Assembly: GCA_945862235.1 (NCBI GenBank)
Contig: CAMAYU010000003.1
Location: forward strand, 1 to 64,000
From: Schlesneria paludicola DSM 18645
Lineage (GTDB): Bacteria; Planctomycetota; Planctomycetia; Planctomycetales; Planctomycetaceae
Direction: 5' to 3'
DNA: 64,000 bases
Both the position numbers and the translations under genes were made by a program. The notes below the pieces were generated by a model. It saw nothing but the letters and a program-made list of their open reading frames with translations. It was not told the DNA's origin and did not search any database. Below, piece by piece: positions 8,384-16,791 of the stretch; the first letter of the stretch is position 1; each line of letters begins with the position of its first letter.

Positions 8384-9513
8384 GTATTTTGCAGCGATAT
8401 CTCCAGCGATTTGCGCGAATCATTGGTTCTTGGAGCGATTCCATCACCTACATCGACTGTTTCGCTGGACCGTGGATGTCGCGCTCCGACAGTCATGAAG
8501 ATGCGTCCTTCGCAATCGCGGTCAACGAACTGCGAGCCGCTCGCGATGACCTGGCCCGCCAGAAACCAGAACGGCCAGCGATCAAACTACGATGCTTCTT
8601 CATGGAGAAGGACAAGTCCTCTTTTGAGCGTCTCTGCGAGTATGTGGATCAGATTTCTGACATCGAAATCGAAAAGAAGAACGCGGAGTTTGAAGAGTCA
8701 ATTGATGCGATTCGCAAATTTGTGCGTTCGTCCAAGGCGCCAACTTTCCCGTTTTTCTTCATCGACCCCACTGGGTGGACCGGTTTTCGGCTCAACATCA
8801 TCCAACCACTTCTCGAAATGAAACCAGGCGAGGTGCTGATCAACTTCATGACCGAACACATCCGCCGCTTCGTGGATTCGCCTGATCCCGCGACCCAAGA
8901 GAGTTTCGTTGGGTTGTTTGGCGACGATTCGTTTCGTGAGCATGTCGCGGGACTGAAATACGAGGAACGCGACGATGCGTGCGTGACCAAGTACATGCAG
9001 GCAGTTCAAGCGAAAGGCAGATTCGACTTCGCAAGTAGCGCAGTCGTGCTGCATCCGGAGAAAGATCGCAGCCACTTTCATTTGATCTATTTGACTCGCG
9101 ATCGTCGCGGGATTGAGGTTTTCAAAGAGGCAGAACGCAAATCGATGGAGGATATGGAGGCTGCACGAGCACGCGCACAGCAGCGAAAACGGGTTCAAAA
9201 GACCAAGCAGAAGGAGATGTTCTCAGGAGACGACGTAACCTCGACACATTTCGAGAATCTGCGTGAAAGGTACACGTCGCAAGCGAAAGCTGCGCTCTTG
9301 GAGCAACTGAAAACGATGGGCGTGGTCGAGTACGATGTCGCGTGGTCGAACGCACTGCGGTTGTCGTTGGTCTGGGAGTCTGACCTCAAAAGTTGGATCG
9401 ACGATTGGCGTAAATCTGGAAACATTCAATTGCGCGGGATGAAACCGAATCAACGTGTCCCGAAACTTGGTCAGCACATTGAATTGGTTTGGAATCAAGA
9501 TTCGACCCTATAA
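8338..9513 (+). CDS. tcmP: Three-Cys-motif partner protein TcmP, N-terminus replaced by IS-encoded residues
   Basis: From 8392 onward the frame is native TcmP. ITYIDCFAGPW resembles SAM-methyltransferase motif I (D-x-F-A-G), RCFFMEKD resembles an acidic motif II, and FFFIDPTGW resembles the catalytic DPxx segment, so a Rossmann methyltransferase-like fold is plausible (inference). Bases 8338-8391 lie in the right IS end and target duplicate. They happen to be open and in frame, giving MSAFFKHQPPRIPMNRIL in place of the 20 native residues. A GTG at 8305 is another possible start. The remaining 374 codons contain no disabling change, so the protein may still be made from a promoter in or near the IS end, but coupling to DUF5131 is lost. 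Confidence 0.85.
   Translation: MSAFFKHQPPRIPMNRILQRYLQRFARIIGSWSDSITYIDCFAGPWMSRSDSHEDASFAIAVNELRAARDDLARQKPERPAIKLRCFFMEKDKSSFERLCEYVDQISDIEIEKKNAEFEESIDAIRKFVRSSKAPTFPFFFIDPTGWTGFRLNIIQPLLEMKPGEVLINFMTEHIRRFVDSPDPATQESFVGLFGDDSFREHVAGLKYEERDDACVTKYMQAVQAKGRFDFASSAVVLHPEKDRSHFHLIYLTRDRRGIEVFKEAERKSMEDMEAARARAQQRKRVQKTKQKEMFSGDDVTSTHFENLRERYTSQAKAALLEQLKTMGVVEYDVAWSNALRLSLVWESDLKSWIDDWRKSGNIQLRGMKPNQRVPKLGQHIELVWNQDSTL
8356..8391. repeat. Right end of the insertion sequence: terminal inverted repeat plus target duplication
   Basis: Bases 8356-8383 are the exact complement of 7023-7050, and 8384-8391 repeats GTATTTTG. The reading frame of the truncated tcmP passes through both without a stop. 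Confidence 0.97.
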
Positions 9514-9560
9514 AGTTCACGAACAGTCCGATGCCTCTTGATCCACGCCGTCCTCATCGC

Positions 9561-10433
9561 TCAAGAGCCCCAGCGCCGCGGGCTGATTCCGGGTGCGTGC
9601 CGAGCCATGTTGTCGGGGCGATTCGGCAAGTCGTATTCGATCTGCCGAGTATTGAGGCTGCGAAAGAGCGGGCGGACTTCAGGCGGCAATCCTCCCACCC
9701 GCTCCGAATCGTGATCGGGAACGTCGCCGATGGGGCCGGCCCACGCTGGTCGATAGGCGATGGCCAGCATCCGACGGTCGCGGTCGCTGTAGTTCGGATA
9801 GTTCGCGTGGAAGACCTTCTGGTTGATGATCACCGCTGAACCGGCCTGGCAGGTGACCATCACTTCGTCGTCATGCGACAAGTAGCGCCGATAGGGATTG
9901 CCGTCCGAGTGCAGCGACAGGTGCGATTTCGGAATGACCTTGAACGGGCTTCGCTCAGGAGTCAAATCGTCGAGGTAGTACAGCACGCGAACCAGACAAG
10001 GAGCACTCGCCGCGAGGCCGAAAATCTTCGAGCCATACGGCTGCGCGTCGGTGTGAATCGCAATGCCCGGATGCCCCGGCTGAGACACCGCATACGCGCA
10101 CGACGTGCAAACCAACTCGTCGCCGAACAGCGCCGTCAGGAACTCGATCATGGCCGGCAAGGCGATGACTCGAATGGCTGCCGGCGAATCGGTCCATTGG
10201 ACGTTGGGACAACCTCGCTGATGCTCGCTGTAATCGACCGCCGTCGTCGGCAGCCGCGACAACTCATCGCGAATCGCATCCAGTTGAGTTGCCGACAACA
10301 AGTCGGGGATCACGACATAGCCCTCCAACTCGATGGAGCGAATCCGCTGTGGCAACGTTAGCGACGCCCAATCCGTATCGGCTCGTCGGGCGGAATGGAT
10401 GCTCGTGCGCGAGTTCGTGAAAGACACGTCCAT
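9561..10433 (-). CDS. Phytanoyl-CoA dioxygenase (PhyH) family Fe(II)/2-oxoglutarate oxygenase
   Basis: The 290-residue protein shows the PhyH pattern: ELEGYVVIPDLLSATQLD near the N-terminus, the iron ligands H127 and D129 in IAIHTDAQPYG, the product-stabilising LYYLDDLTPERSPFKVIPKSH, and the third ligand H209 in QKVFHANYPN. The basic residues just after (SDRDRRMLAIAYRP) are suitable for 2-oxoglutarate. No signal peptide is present, so it is cytoplasmic. It should hydroxylate or otherwise oxidise a small organic molecule; the substrate is unknown. It is the last gene of a twelve-gene minus-strand run and lies 46 bp after the propeller protein at 10479-12143, suggesting co-transcription. Confidence 0.88.
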   Translation of the reverse strand: MDVSFTNSRTSIHSARRADTDWASLTLPQRIRSIELEGYVVIPDLLSATQLDAIRDELSRLPTTAVDYSEHQRGCPNVQWTDSPAAIRVIALPAMIEFLTALFGDELVCTSCAYAVSQPGHPGIAIHTDAQPYGSKIFGLAASAPCLVRVLYYLDDLTPERSPFKVIPKSHLSLHSDGNPYRRYLSHDDEVMVTCQAGSAVIINQKVFHANYPNYSDRDRRMLAIAYRPAWAGPIGDVPDHDSERVGGLPPEVRPLFRSLNTRQIEYDLPNRPDNMARHAPGISPRRWGS

Positions 10434-10478
10434 CGTGGCGACCTCCTGGAAACAGCATTGGGTCAGGTCCGAATGGCG

Positions 10479-12143
10479 TTACGCTGGCGAAAACCGGTAG
10501 CTGTACAGCAGCGCCGTCGCGACGCGGAAGGCGAGCCGGATCGGCTGACCCTGCAGCGAAGTCAGGTCCGCGCGCTGCTTCCAGCGCACGCGGGTGTAGA
10601 CCTGCCGCGGATCGTAATTCATCTGGCATTCGTCGAACCCGAAGCCCGGCAAGGGGGTCCCCTCGGCATCGACCACGGCGACCTGTAACGGCGTCGCCTC
10701 CAGCAGTTCGATGTTCACGTCCAGATGCGGGTGTGTCGCCATGACGGGCTTGGTCACGACCATTCCCACACGTCGCGAACGCCAGTTCCCCAAGCCGGCG
10801 AAGCGGTCGAGGCGCAGCGTCGCCAGGCCGATCGACATGGGAATTCCCTGCTTCGGATTCGTCTTCACACCTCCGCCGGTGTAGTAGATGTGCAGTGTGT
10901 CGCCGATGCGGATCGGGGCGTTGTGCGTCGGGTAAGCCAGCAGGCGGTCGAAGGCACCTTCGGGACCGACATCGAGGAATGGCACCCCCGGCGCCACGCG
11001 TTCCCACTTGCCCCCTTCCGGCTGCCAGATCAGTTCGCAAGTCGCGCCGAAGCCGACGTTCGGCCACTTTTCGAGCAAGCCGAGGTTCACGTTTCCGTAG
11101 TTGAACGGTGTCATCCCGCCGTGCCACTCGAAGCGCTTGCCGAACTCGCTCTCCGGTCCGTTGTCGAAGATGAGCTCGGGGGCCGACCAGTCCGTCCAGT
11201 TGGTGCCGACTCGCAGGGCGGCGTTGCGGCCGAAGGTCCCTTTGGCGCTGCGCTCATTGAGCCACCAGCGGCGGCTGCGGTGATCGCGCAGCACCATCAT
11301 GTAGTCGCCGCTGGAGCCGTGCGAAATGCGCCGCGGCTTGCGGGTCCAGTGAATGCCGTCGGGACTGGTGTCGAGATACTGCCCGATGATCGTGCGGGCC
11401 TGCTGTTCATCCTCTTTGGTCACCTGCGGATATTTGTCCGGGTAGGCATACGCCCACATGCGATGGTCCTGCATGTTGGCGACGAGTTTATACCGCCGCA
11501 TCGGATCGGGATCGTCGTCGTCACGCACCACCGTGAGGCCATCGAGATTGTTGACGACGCCGATGATCTTCCCGTCCTCGCTGATCGCCGGCAGGCCGAC
11601 GTTGCGACGGGCGAGTTCTTCATCGACGAGGTTCTTGCCGTCCGGCGCGCACGTATAGAAGAGGTTGTTCCGCTTGCTGCCGCGGAACTCGACGACGCCG
11701 AGGTCCGGTTTCTTCCAGTGAATCCCGTCGCGGCTGTCGGCGTAGGCGTAGCCGCCCCGGTCCAGTTCGTCCGGCTTGCGTTCGGTGTTGAACGCGAAGT
11801 ACCACATCCGCACGAGGCCGTCCGGCTCGACGATCACGCTCCCCCACGCCTGCGCCCGTTCCCCTTCCCAGGGCTGATCGGCGACGAGCACCGGCTGCGG
11901 ATGTTTTTTGGGCCGGTTGATCTCCAGCGCAACGTCGTCGACGACCGCCAGTTCGTCGCGATTGAGGAACAGGTGCAAGTTAGCATCAAGATGATTCGAC
12001 GTGCGGATTTCGGCGGAGTCCGCCGCGACTTGAGCAGCCGCGCTTCGCCGTGCCGCTGCGCCGCCGGCGAATATCACTCCCGAAGCCCCGATCGAGGTCA
12101 AGAACTCGCGGCGAGTGACGGGAGCGGACGCGAATTGACGCAT
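10479..12143 (-). CDS. Tat-exported propeller/beta-sandwich glycosidase-like protein
   Basis: The 554-residue product starts with a twin-arginine signal (VTRREFLTSIGASGVIFAGG). The propeller has the family motifs LFLNRDELAVVDD, NRPKKHPQPVLVADQPWEGE, VRMWYFAF, YADSRDGIHWKKPDLG and DTSPDGIHWTRKPR. IGLATLRLDRFAGL introduces the shared C-terminal sandwich, which ends RLAFRVATALLYSYRFSP. It is a divergent member of the seven-protein family in this window. Export is through Tat, unlike most paralogues, which use Sec. Hydrolytic activity is inferred from the GH32/43-like fold, and no substrate can be assigned. It is spaced 46 bp from the downstream PhyH gene. Confidence 0.85.
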   Translation of the reverse strand: MRQFASAPVTRREFLTSIGASGVIFAGGAAARRSAAAQVAADSAEIRTSNHLDANLHLFLNRDELAVVDDVALEINRPKKHPQPVLVADQPWEGERAQAWGSVIVEPDGLVRMWYFAFNTERKPDELDRGGYAYADSRDGIHWKKPDLGVVEFRGSKRNNLFYTCAPDGKNLVDEELARRNVGLPAISEDGKIIGVVNNLDGLTVVRDDDDPDPMRRYKLVANMQDHRMWAYAYPDKYPQVTKEDEQQARTIIGQYLDTSPDGIHWTRKPRRISHGSSGDYMMVLRDHRSRRWWLNERSAKGTFGRNAALRVGTNWTDWSAPELIFDNGPESEFGKRFEWHGGMTPFNYGNVNLGLLEKWPNVGFGATCELIWQPEGGKWERVAPGVPFLDVGPEGAFDRLLAYPTHNAPIRIGDTLHIYYTGGGVKTNPKQGIPMSIGLATLRLDRFAGLGNWRSRRVGMVVTKPVMATHPHLDVNIELLEATPLQVAVVDAEGTPLPGFGFDECQMNYDPRQVYTRVRWKQRADLTSLQGQPIRLAFRVATALLYSYRFSPA

Positions 12144-12247
12144 GGGAAGCCTCCAGAGATTTCTTCTTCAAACCGTTGCGATTCTGACTGGCCGGAGTAT
12201 TCAAATCGTAACCGAGATGGAACTCAGAACGCCAAAGGATGGCCTGG

Positions 12248-13774
12248 TCACCGAGCCTTGATGACTGACGACTCGGTGAGCGGAACGATTGAAAACTTGA
12301 TCCGCCCCTGCCGTTCGGTGAGAACTCCGAGAATGTCCGACGTTCCGTCCATCGCTCCCCCATAGCCGAGGCTTAGTCGCGGTGGTGCCTCCGGGATTTC
12401 CAGTTGACCGAGCGGCCGTATGCTCGACCCGCCATTCGGTGAGCGGGTCGCCACGGCGATGATCTCCTGCCCGTCGACCACCTCCCAGCCTGCCCCAGGA
12501 GCGAGCTCGAAGTGCTTAAGAACAATGGCCAATCTGCCGTCGCGGCTCACCATAGCGTCATAAAAAACGCGACCGTCTTGTTGGCCCCGCAAGATCGCAG
12601 TGGGATGGAGAAACGGCTCTGTTGTGTGACGCAACCAGGTTCGGGGGCGTTCGATCGCCGTGGGCCATTCGGGCTGCGTGGTGTCCAGCGAAAGAAAGTA
12701 GACTCCCACGTTCCAACTGAAAACGATGAAAACCTGTCCGCGTTGTTCCAGCACGGCTCCCGCCGTGAGGGTGCGGTCCGAATGATCGAAGACGGCGTTC
12801 GGACCTTGTCCGATGACTGTGATGTGTCGGAAATCGTCCCATTCCGGCCGTTCTCTTCGGGTGAACGAGACGACCAGTTCGACGACTCGCTCATGATGCC
12901 TCCGAGCGGTGAGGACTAGCCAGGTGCCGTCAGCGCACCGCACGATCTGTTTCCCCGAGGGCCCGGGCAGCAGACACGGTTTCAAGTCGGCGCCGGAGAC
13001 GGACATGCTGCGGAGGTCGTCTGTGGTAAACTGCGCCGCGTCGGGCCACAACGTGCCGACGATATCCCGCGCAAAAAGACGGTGGCCCGCAAGGTTGGGA
13101 TGAATCGCATCATTCAACCGGGCGACCAGCGAGTCGGGGACAGTCGCCAAGCCCCTCCACCGTGCGAAGCAATCGACGGCCGGCACCGCCTCACGGCGAG
13201 CGACTCGAAGTGCGCGTGCCGCAAATAGCGGGAGAGCCTGTCGGAGCTTGCCGTCCGCAGAGGCGTAAAGGATCTCATTCTGAGTACAGACAACCGGCAG
13301 CGCACCACTCGCGCGGGCCTTGCCGATCAATGCCGTCAAATTGCGGTCATACGCTTCCAACTCGGCCTCTCCCCCAAGGCAATCATTCATGCCGAACATC
13401 AGGAAGACCAGATCCGGGCGGCACGACAGAACGTGTCGAGCGAAGCGATCTTCGCCGAGACCGCGCGCCGCGTTGCCCATGTTGCCCCCATGAACAAGGG
13501 TGATCTGGGCGCCACGATATTCTTTCCGCAAGGCATCAGCAGTCAGGGTCAGATAGTTCTGTCGAAAGTCGGTGTGGAAGCATGGCCAGGAAATGCTGTC
13601 CCCGAAGCTGGCGAGCGTGACTGGCTTCCCCGCGGCCAGGCGCGACGTGAGCGCTTCAAGCTCGGAAACCCAGGCGTCCGCAGCCATCACCGATGGTGCC
13701 CTGAGCAGCGTGAGCCCCAATCCGAGAATAATCACACGGAAAGCAGCGAACGGCAGCCCGCGCGAAGTCTTCAT
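12248..13774 (-). CDS. Secreted SGNH/GDSL-type hydrolase fused to a beta-rich C-terminal domain
   Basis: The 508-residue protein has a signal peptide (1-31, ending PSVMA) and an SGNH esterase domain at about 50-240. The blocks are visible: LASFGDSISWP (Ser60), VHGGNMGNAARG, FGMNDCLGG (Asn130) and LNDAIHPNLAGH (Asp222, His225). Residues of about 260-508 form a beta-rich, propeller-like region (KQIVRCADGTWLVL, VVSFTRRERPEWDDF, DAMVSRDGRLAI) of no assigned family. The enzyme should remove acetyl or other acyl groups from carbohydrates at the cell surface or outside. ATG 13774 is preferred to an in-frame ATG at 13858 because it places the signal peptide at the N-terminus. Confidence 0.87.
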   Translation of the reverse strand: MKTSRGLPFAAFRVIILGLGLTLLRAPSVMAADAWVSELEALTSRLAAGKPVTLASFGDSISWPCFHTDFRQNYLTLTADALRKEYRGAQITLVHGGNMGNAARGLGEDRFARHVLSCRPDLVFLMFGMNDCLGGEAELEAYDRNLTALIGKARASGALPVVCTQNEILYASADGKLRQALPLFAARALRVARREAVPAVDCFARWRGLATVPDSLVARLNDAIHPNLAGHRLFARDIVGTLWPDAAQFTTDDLRSMSVSGADLKPCLLPGPSGKQIVRCADGTWLVLTARRHHERVVELVVSFTRRERPEWDDFRHITVIGQGPNAVFDHSDRTLTAGAVLEQRGQVFIVFSWNVGVYFLSLDTTQPEWPTAIERPRTWLRHTTEPFLHPTAILRGQQDGRVFYDAMVSRDGRLAIVLKHFELAPGAGWEVVDGQEIIAVATRSPNGGSSIRPLGQLEIPEAPPRLSLGYGGAMDGTSDILGVLTERQGRIKFSIVPLTESSVIKAR

Positions 13775-13919
13775 GAGTGAATCTAGCGAACCGGTGACTG
13801 CTTGGTCTCTCACTTGGTACCTCCTCAGTCCCGCAACTCGCGTTTCGCCGGGCGACATTTTGCCTACGATGGCGCGAGAAGAGAAAGGGGCAAGACTGTT
13901 TCTTTTGGTGTTGACGATG

Positions 13920-15065
13920 TCACTGGCCGGCCGACTTTGCGGTGAGCCATTCCAGGTTGAAACGGGCGAAGCTGATTCTCTCGTAGGGGTGAGAGGCGCC
14001 GGTTTCGTAGAGCAGTCCGATCGTGGCGCCGTCGGCCAGGACTGCCAGAGAGGAATAGGCGCCGGGGCCGGGATTGACCTCGCGGGCGACGGCCCAGGAC
14101 TGTCCGTCGTCGTAGCTGATTCTGACGGTGAGGTTGGTCCGGGCTTCGAAGGGACCCGGATGCGGCGGATTACAAAACAAGAGGGCGCTCGCGCCCTGCG
14201 GTGGTTTCGGATAACGCAGGATGCTGGCCTGGCAGCCCGGATCGGGGAGCGATTCCGCGTTCGATTGCTTGCTCCAGGTCTGGCCTCCGTCGCGGCTCAG
14301 GGCGACGTAGCGGCAACGCCCTCCCTGGCGCATGTTCATCAACAGCGATCCGTCGGCCAGCTCAACGGCTTGCGACTCGTTGGCCCCTTTGTTGGCGACG
14401 GGTGCGCCGGCGCGCCAGGTCTTGCCGTGGTCGTCGCTATAGATCACTCGCGGGCCCTCTTTGGAGTAGCCCGGCACGACCAGCCGGCCGGTCTTCAGTT
14501 GCAGACCCACGCCCGGCCCCGCCGCGAAATGACCCACGCTATCGGTGATCTCTTGCGGCGACGACCAGGTCTGGCCGTCATCGGTGCTGCGGACAATCAG
14601 GCACCGCCCGTGCCACTCGTTCTTGAGCAGGTTGGCCAGGCCGCCGCTGATCTCCTGGCAGCAGAGGAGGATTTCTCCCGTAGTGCGATCGACGAGCGGG
14701 CAGGGCTGCATGATCGCCTTTCCGTTCCCCGGCAGCACGACCTGCATCGGCAGCCAGTTGACGCCATAGCCGAAGGTGCGCGGATAACCGTTGAGCTGGC
14801 GCGGCTGGCTGGGCCGCCCGTCGTACAGGCTGCGCTTGAGCACAAGGTCGGTCGGATCGCCGTCGTCCCCCTCGCGGGCCTCGCAAAACGCCAGGAGCGT
14901 CCCCTTGGGCGACACGATCAGCGCGGGGATGCGATAGATGTTGACGTTGTCGATGCCGCTGGCAAACAGGTCCTGCTGCGTGAAGAAGGGCTCCGCCGCC
15001 CGAGCGTTGGGCGATGCAGCCAGCAGGATGGCAACCGTGAGGAAAAAACTGGATGTGGTTTTCAT
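13920..15065 (-). CDS. Secreted sialidase (neuraminidase), GH33 family
   Basis: The 381-residue enzyme has a Sec signal peptide (1-23) and the canonical YRIP motif (44-47, Arg45 of the arginine triad) in VNIYRIPALIVSPKG. Asp boxes are STDDGQTW, YSDDHGKTW, SRDGGQTW and SYDDGQSW. The NESQAVELADGS segment (Glu230/Glu235) supplies the conserved acidic residue, and YSSLAVLADGATIGLLYE carries the nucleophilic tyrosine region. It most resembles bacterial exo-alpha-sialidases that cleave terminal sialic or related nonulosonic acids. It lies 41 bp from the propeller protein at 15106-16701 and is probably co-transcribed with it. Of the sialidase-like proteins here, this one and the N-terminal half of 54738-57149 have the most complete active-site pattern. 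Confidence 0.93.
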   Translation of the reverse strand: MKTTSSFFLTVAILLAASPNARAAEPFFTQQDLFASGIDNVNIYRIPALIVSPKGTLLAFCEAREGDDGDPTDLVLKRSLYDGRPSQPRQLNGYPRTFGYGVNWLPMQVVLPGNGKAIMQPCPLVDRTTGEILLCCQEISGGLANLLKNEWHGRCLIVRSTDDGQTWSSPQEITDSVGHFAAGPGVGLQLKTGRLVVPGYSKEGPRVIYSDDHGKTWRAGAPVANKGANESQAVELADGSLLMNMRQGGRCRYVALSRDGGQTWSKQSNAESLPDPGCQASILRYPKPPQGASALLFCNPPHPGPFEARTNLTVRISYDDGQSWAVAREVNPGPGAYSSLAVLADGATIGLLYETGASHPYERISFARFNLEWLTAKSAGQ

Positions 15066-15105
15066 GGACTGAACTCCTCGACTCAGGGTTAGCGGTCAAC
15101 GACGT

Positions 15106-16701
15106 CTACTCGTACGACTGCAAATAGTGGTTGTGGCGAATCCGCGGCTCGAACGCGTACAGCTTCGCGTTCTTCAAATGAAACCGCAGCTTGATCGGCC
15201 GCGCCTGGAGCAGGTGACAGTCCGGGTTGTCCTTCCACTTCACCACGTGACGCACGCTGTCGGTGGTGATCGGCGTGCAGTCAGAAGCGCTGAAGCCTTC
15301 GATGACTTTCCCCTCGGCGTCGAGAGCCTCGACGGTGAGCGAACCGCCCACGGCGTTCGCATTGACCTCCAGCGTGTCGCCGAAGAACACCAGCGGCTTG
15401 GTCGTGAGCGTGCCGGCATCAGCTCCGGCGTTCACCGAAACGAAACCGTCCAATCGCAAGGTCGCGAGGCCGATGCCGCTATCCCGCGTGTCTTTGTGAT
15501 AGGTATGCCAGTGACGTCCCGTGATGCCGGTGTAATAGAAGCGGATTTCATCGCCAACGACCAACGGCGGATGATGCGGGTAGATTTGGCCCCAATCCCA
15601 GTCTTTGCGAAACTCGCCGTAAGGGAGAAACGTCGCCTGCTGGGCGGCCTGTTTCCAGTCCCGCTCGCCGCGCAGCTCGCTCGCGGAGATCGCACCATCC
15701 TTCAGGACTCGCTGCCAGGTGACTCCGTCGCGGCTGAAGGTCAGTTGATTATCGGTGCGATCCATCCAAGGCTGGTCATCGGGAATCGGCTTGATCGTTT
15801 CGCCGTGATAGGTGTTGAGCACGCCGATGTACACTCCGGCATACGGCATCGCCCCCATCGTGTAGAGTTCGGTCGCGAACGGCGCATCCAGTTTGCTTTT
15901 CTTGACGACCGTGACCTTCGGCGACCAGTGCAAGAAATCCTCGCTCTCGATGCGGCTGATGATCCGCACGTTGGGCGGGCCGAAGCGGAGGTACGCGACG
16001 AACCGATTCCGTCGCGCATCCCAGTACGGCGCGATCTGCGTGTCGCTGTACGGGATCAGCGGGTTCTTTGGCTCGGGCTTCCAATGCACGCCGTCGGCCG
16101 AGTAAGCGACGCAACTCTGCAAGGAACTCGACTTGCCGGTTGGCTTGGCGAGATACATCATTTTGAAGCGACGAGCGGGGTTCTTTTCCGCCAAGTCGAT
16201 CATCACTCCCGCGCCGCCGACCCACGGTTCTTTCGGCTCGAAAATCGCCCAGTTGTTGCCGGCCTGCGGATCGGTGATCGGTTTCTCCCAAGTGATCCCA
16301 TCCGGCGATGTGATGTAACCAAGCGAGCCCACAGCGTCCTTGTCGTCATGCCAGATCTGATACCAGATCTTGTACAACCCATCGCGCTCATCGCGGACCA
16401 CGGCCCCGTACCCGAACGGCGACGAGAGTTTTTCTTCCCATGGCTTGTCGCGGCGGACCAGCGGATTCCGCGGATGCTTGACCGGCTGGTTGAGCACTTT
16501 CTTTGCGTTGGCCAGCGATTCGATAACGTAGTTGTCGATGAAGAGTTGCTTGCCATGTAGCACGATCGCCTTGCCGACGATCTCGTCGTCCAGGTCTTTG
16601 AACATGCCAGGGGGCGCTTGGCGGCTTTGAGCCAGTACCGGCGAATGGAGCGACAGAATCGCCAACACCAGCGCGATGGAAAACCGAAAAATTGTTTGCA
16701 T
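15106..16701 (-). CDS. Secreted propeller/beta-sandwich glycosidase-like protein
   Basis: The 531-residue protein has a signal peptide (1-25, ending SPVLAQ), then PGMFKDLDDEIVGKAIVLHG and LFIDNYVIESL. The propeller contains YITSPDGITWEKP, YSADGVHWKPEPKNP and SEDFLHWSPKVTVVKKSK. IGLATLRLDGFVSV begins the shared sandwich tail, which ends KLRFHLKNAKLYAFEPR plus a short extra tail. Residues about 252-286 are almost duplicated in the chimeric protein at 59114-59827. Its N-terminal MFKDLDDEI segment recurs in the pseudogene at 31287-31467, so this gene type has been a donor in local rearrangements. No catalytic residues are assigned. Confidence 0.85.
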   Translation of the reverse strand: MQTIFRFSIALVLAILSLHSPVLAQSRQAPPGMFKDLDDEIVGKAIVLHGKQLFIDNYVIESLANAKKVLNQPVKHPRNPLVRRDKPWEEKLSSPFGYGAVVRDERDGLYKIWYQIWHDDKDAVGSLGYITSPDGITWEKPITDPQAGNNWAIFEPKEPWVGGAGVMIDLAEKNPARRFKMMYLAKPTGKSSSLQSCVAYSADGVHWKPEPKNPLIPYSDTQIAPYWDARRNRFVAYLRFGPPNVRIISRIESEDFLHWSPKVTVVKKSKLDAPFATELYTMGAMPYAGVYIGVLNTYHGETIKPIPDDQPWMDRTDNQLTFSRDGVTWQRVLKDGAISASELRGERDWKQAAQQATFLPYGEFRKDWDWGQIYPHHPPLVVGDEIRFYYTGITGRHWHTYHKDTRDSGIGLATLRLDGFVSVNAGADAGTLTTKPLVFFGDTLEVNANAVGGSLTVEALDAEGKVIEGFSASDCTPITTDSVRHVVKWKDNPDCHLLQARPIKLRFHLKNAKLYAFEPRIRHNHYLQSYE

Positions 16702-16725
16702 GAACGGTCCTTGGTTGGAAGGTGA

Positions 16726-16790
16726 CGTGGGATAGGCTTCCAGCCTGTCGTTTTCATCCGGGAATCACAGGCTGGAAGCCTATGCCACGG
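16726..16790. repeat. Palindromic repeat, family A, copy 2
   Basis: Arms GGGATAGGCTTCCAGCCTGT and its complement lie around a short loop. The right arm ends one base before the stop codon complement of the gene at 16792-18507, so the hairpin would form at the very 3' end of that mRNA. Confidence 0.92.
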
Positions 16791-16791
16791 G

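Noticed and set aside
10725-12365. Long plus-strand frame antisense to the propeller gene at 10479-12143
   Set aside because: It mirrors the codon pattern of the minus-strand gene, which has a Tat signal and family motifs. No ribosome site or domain supports it.
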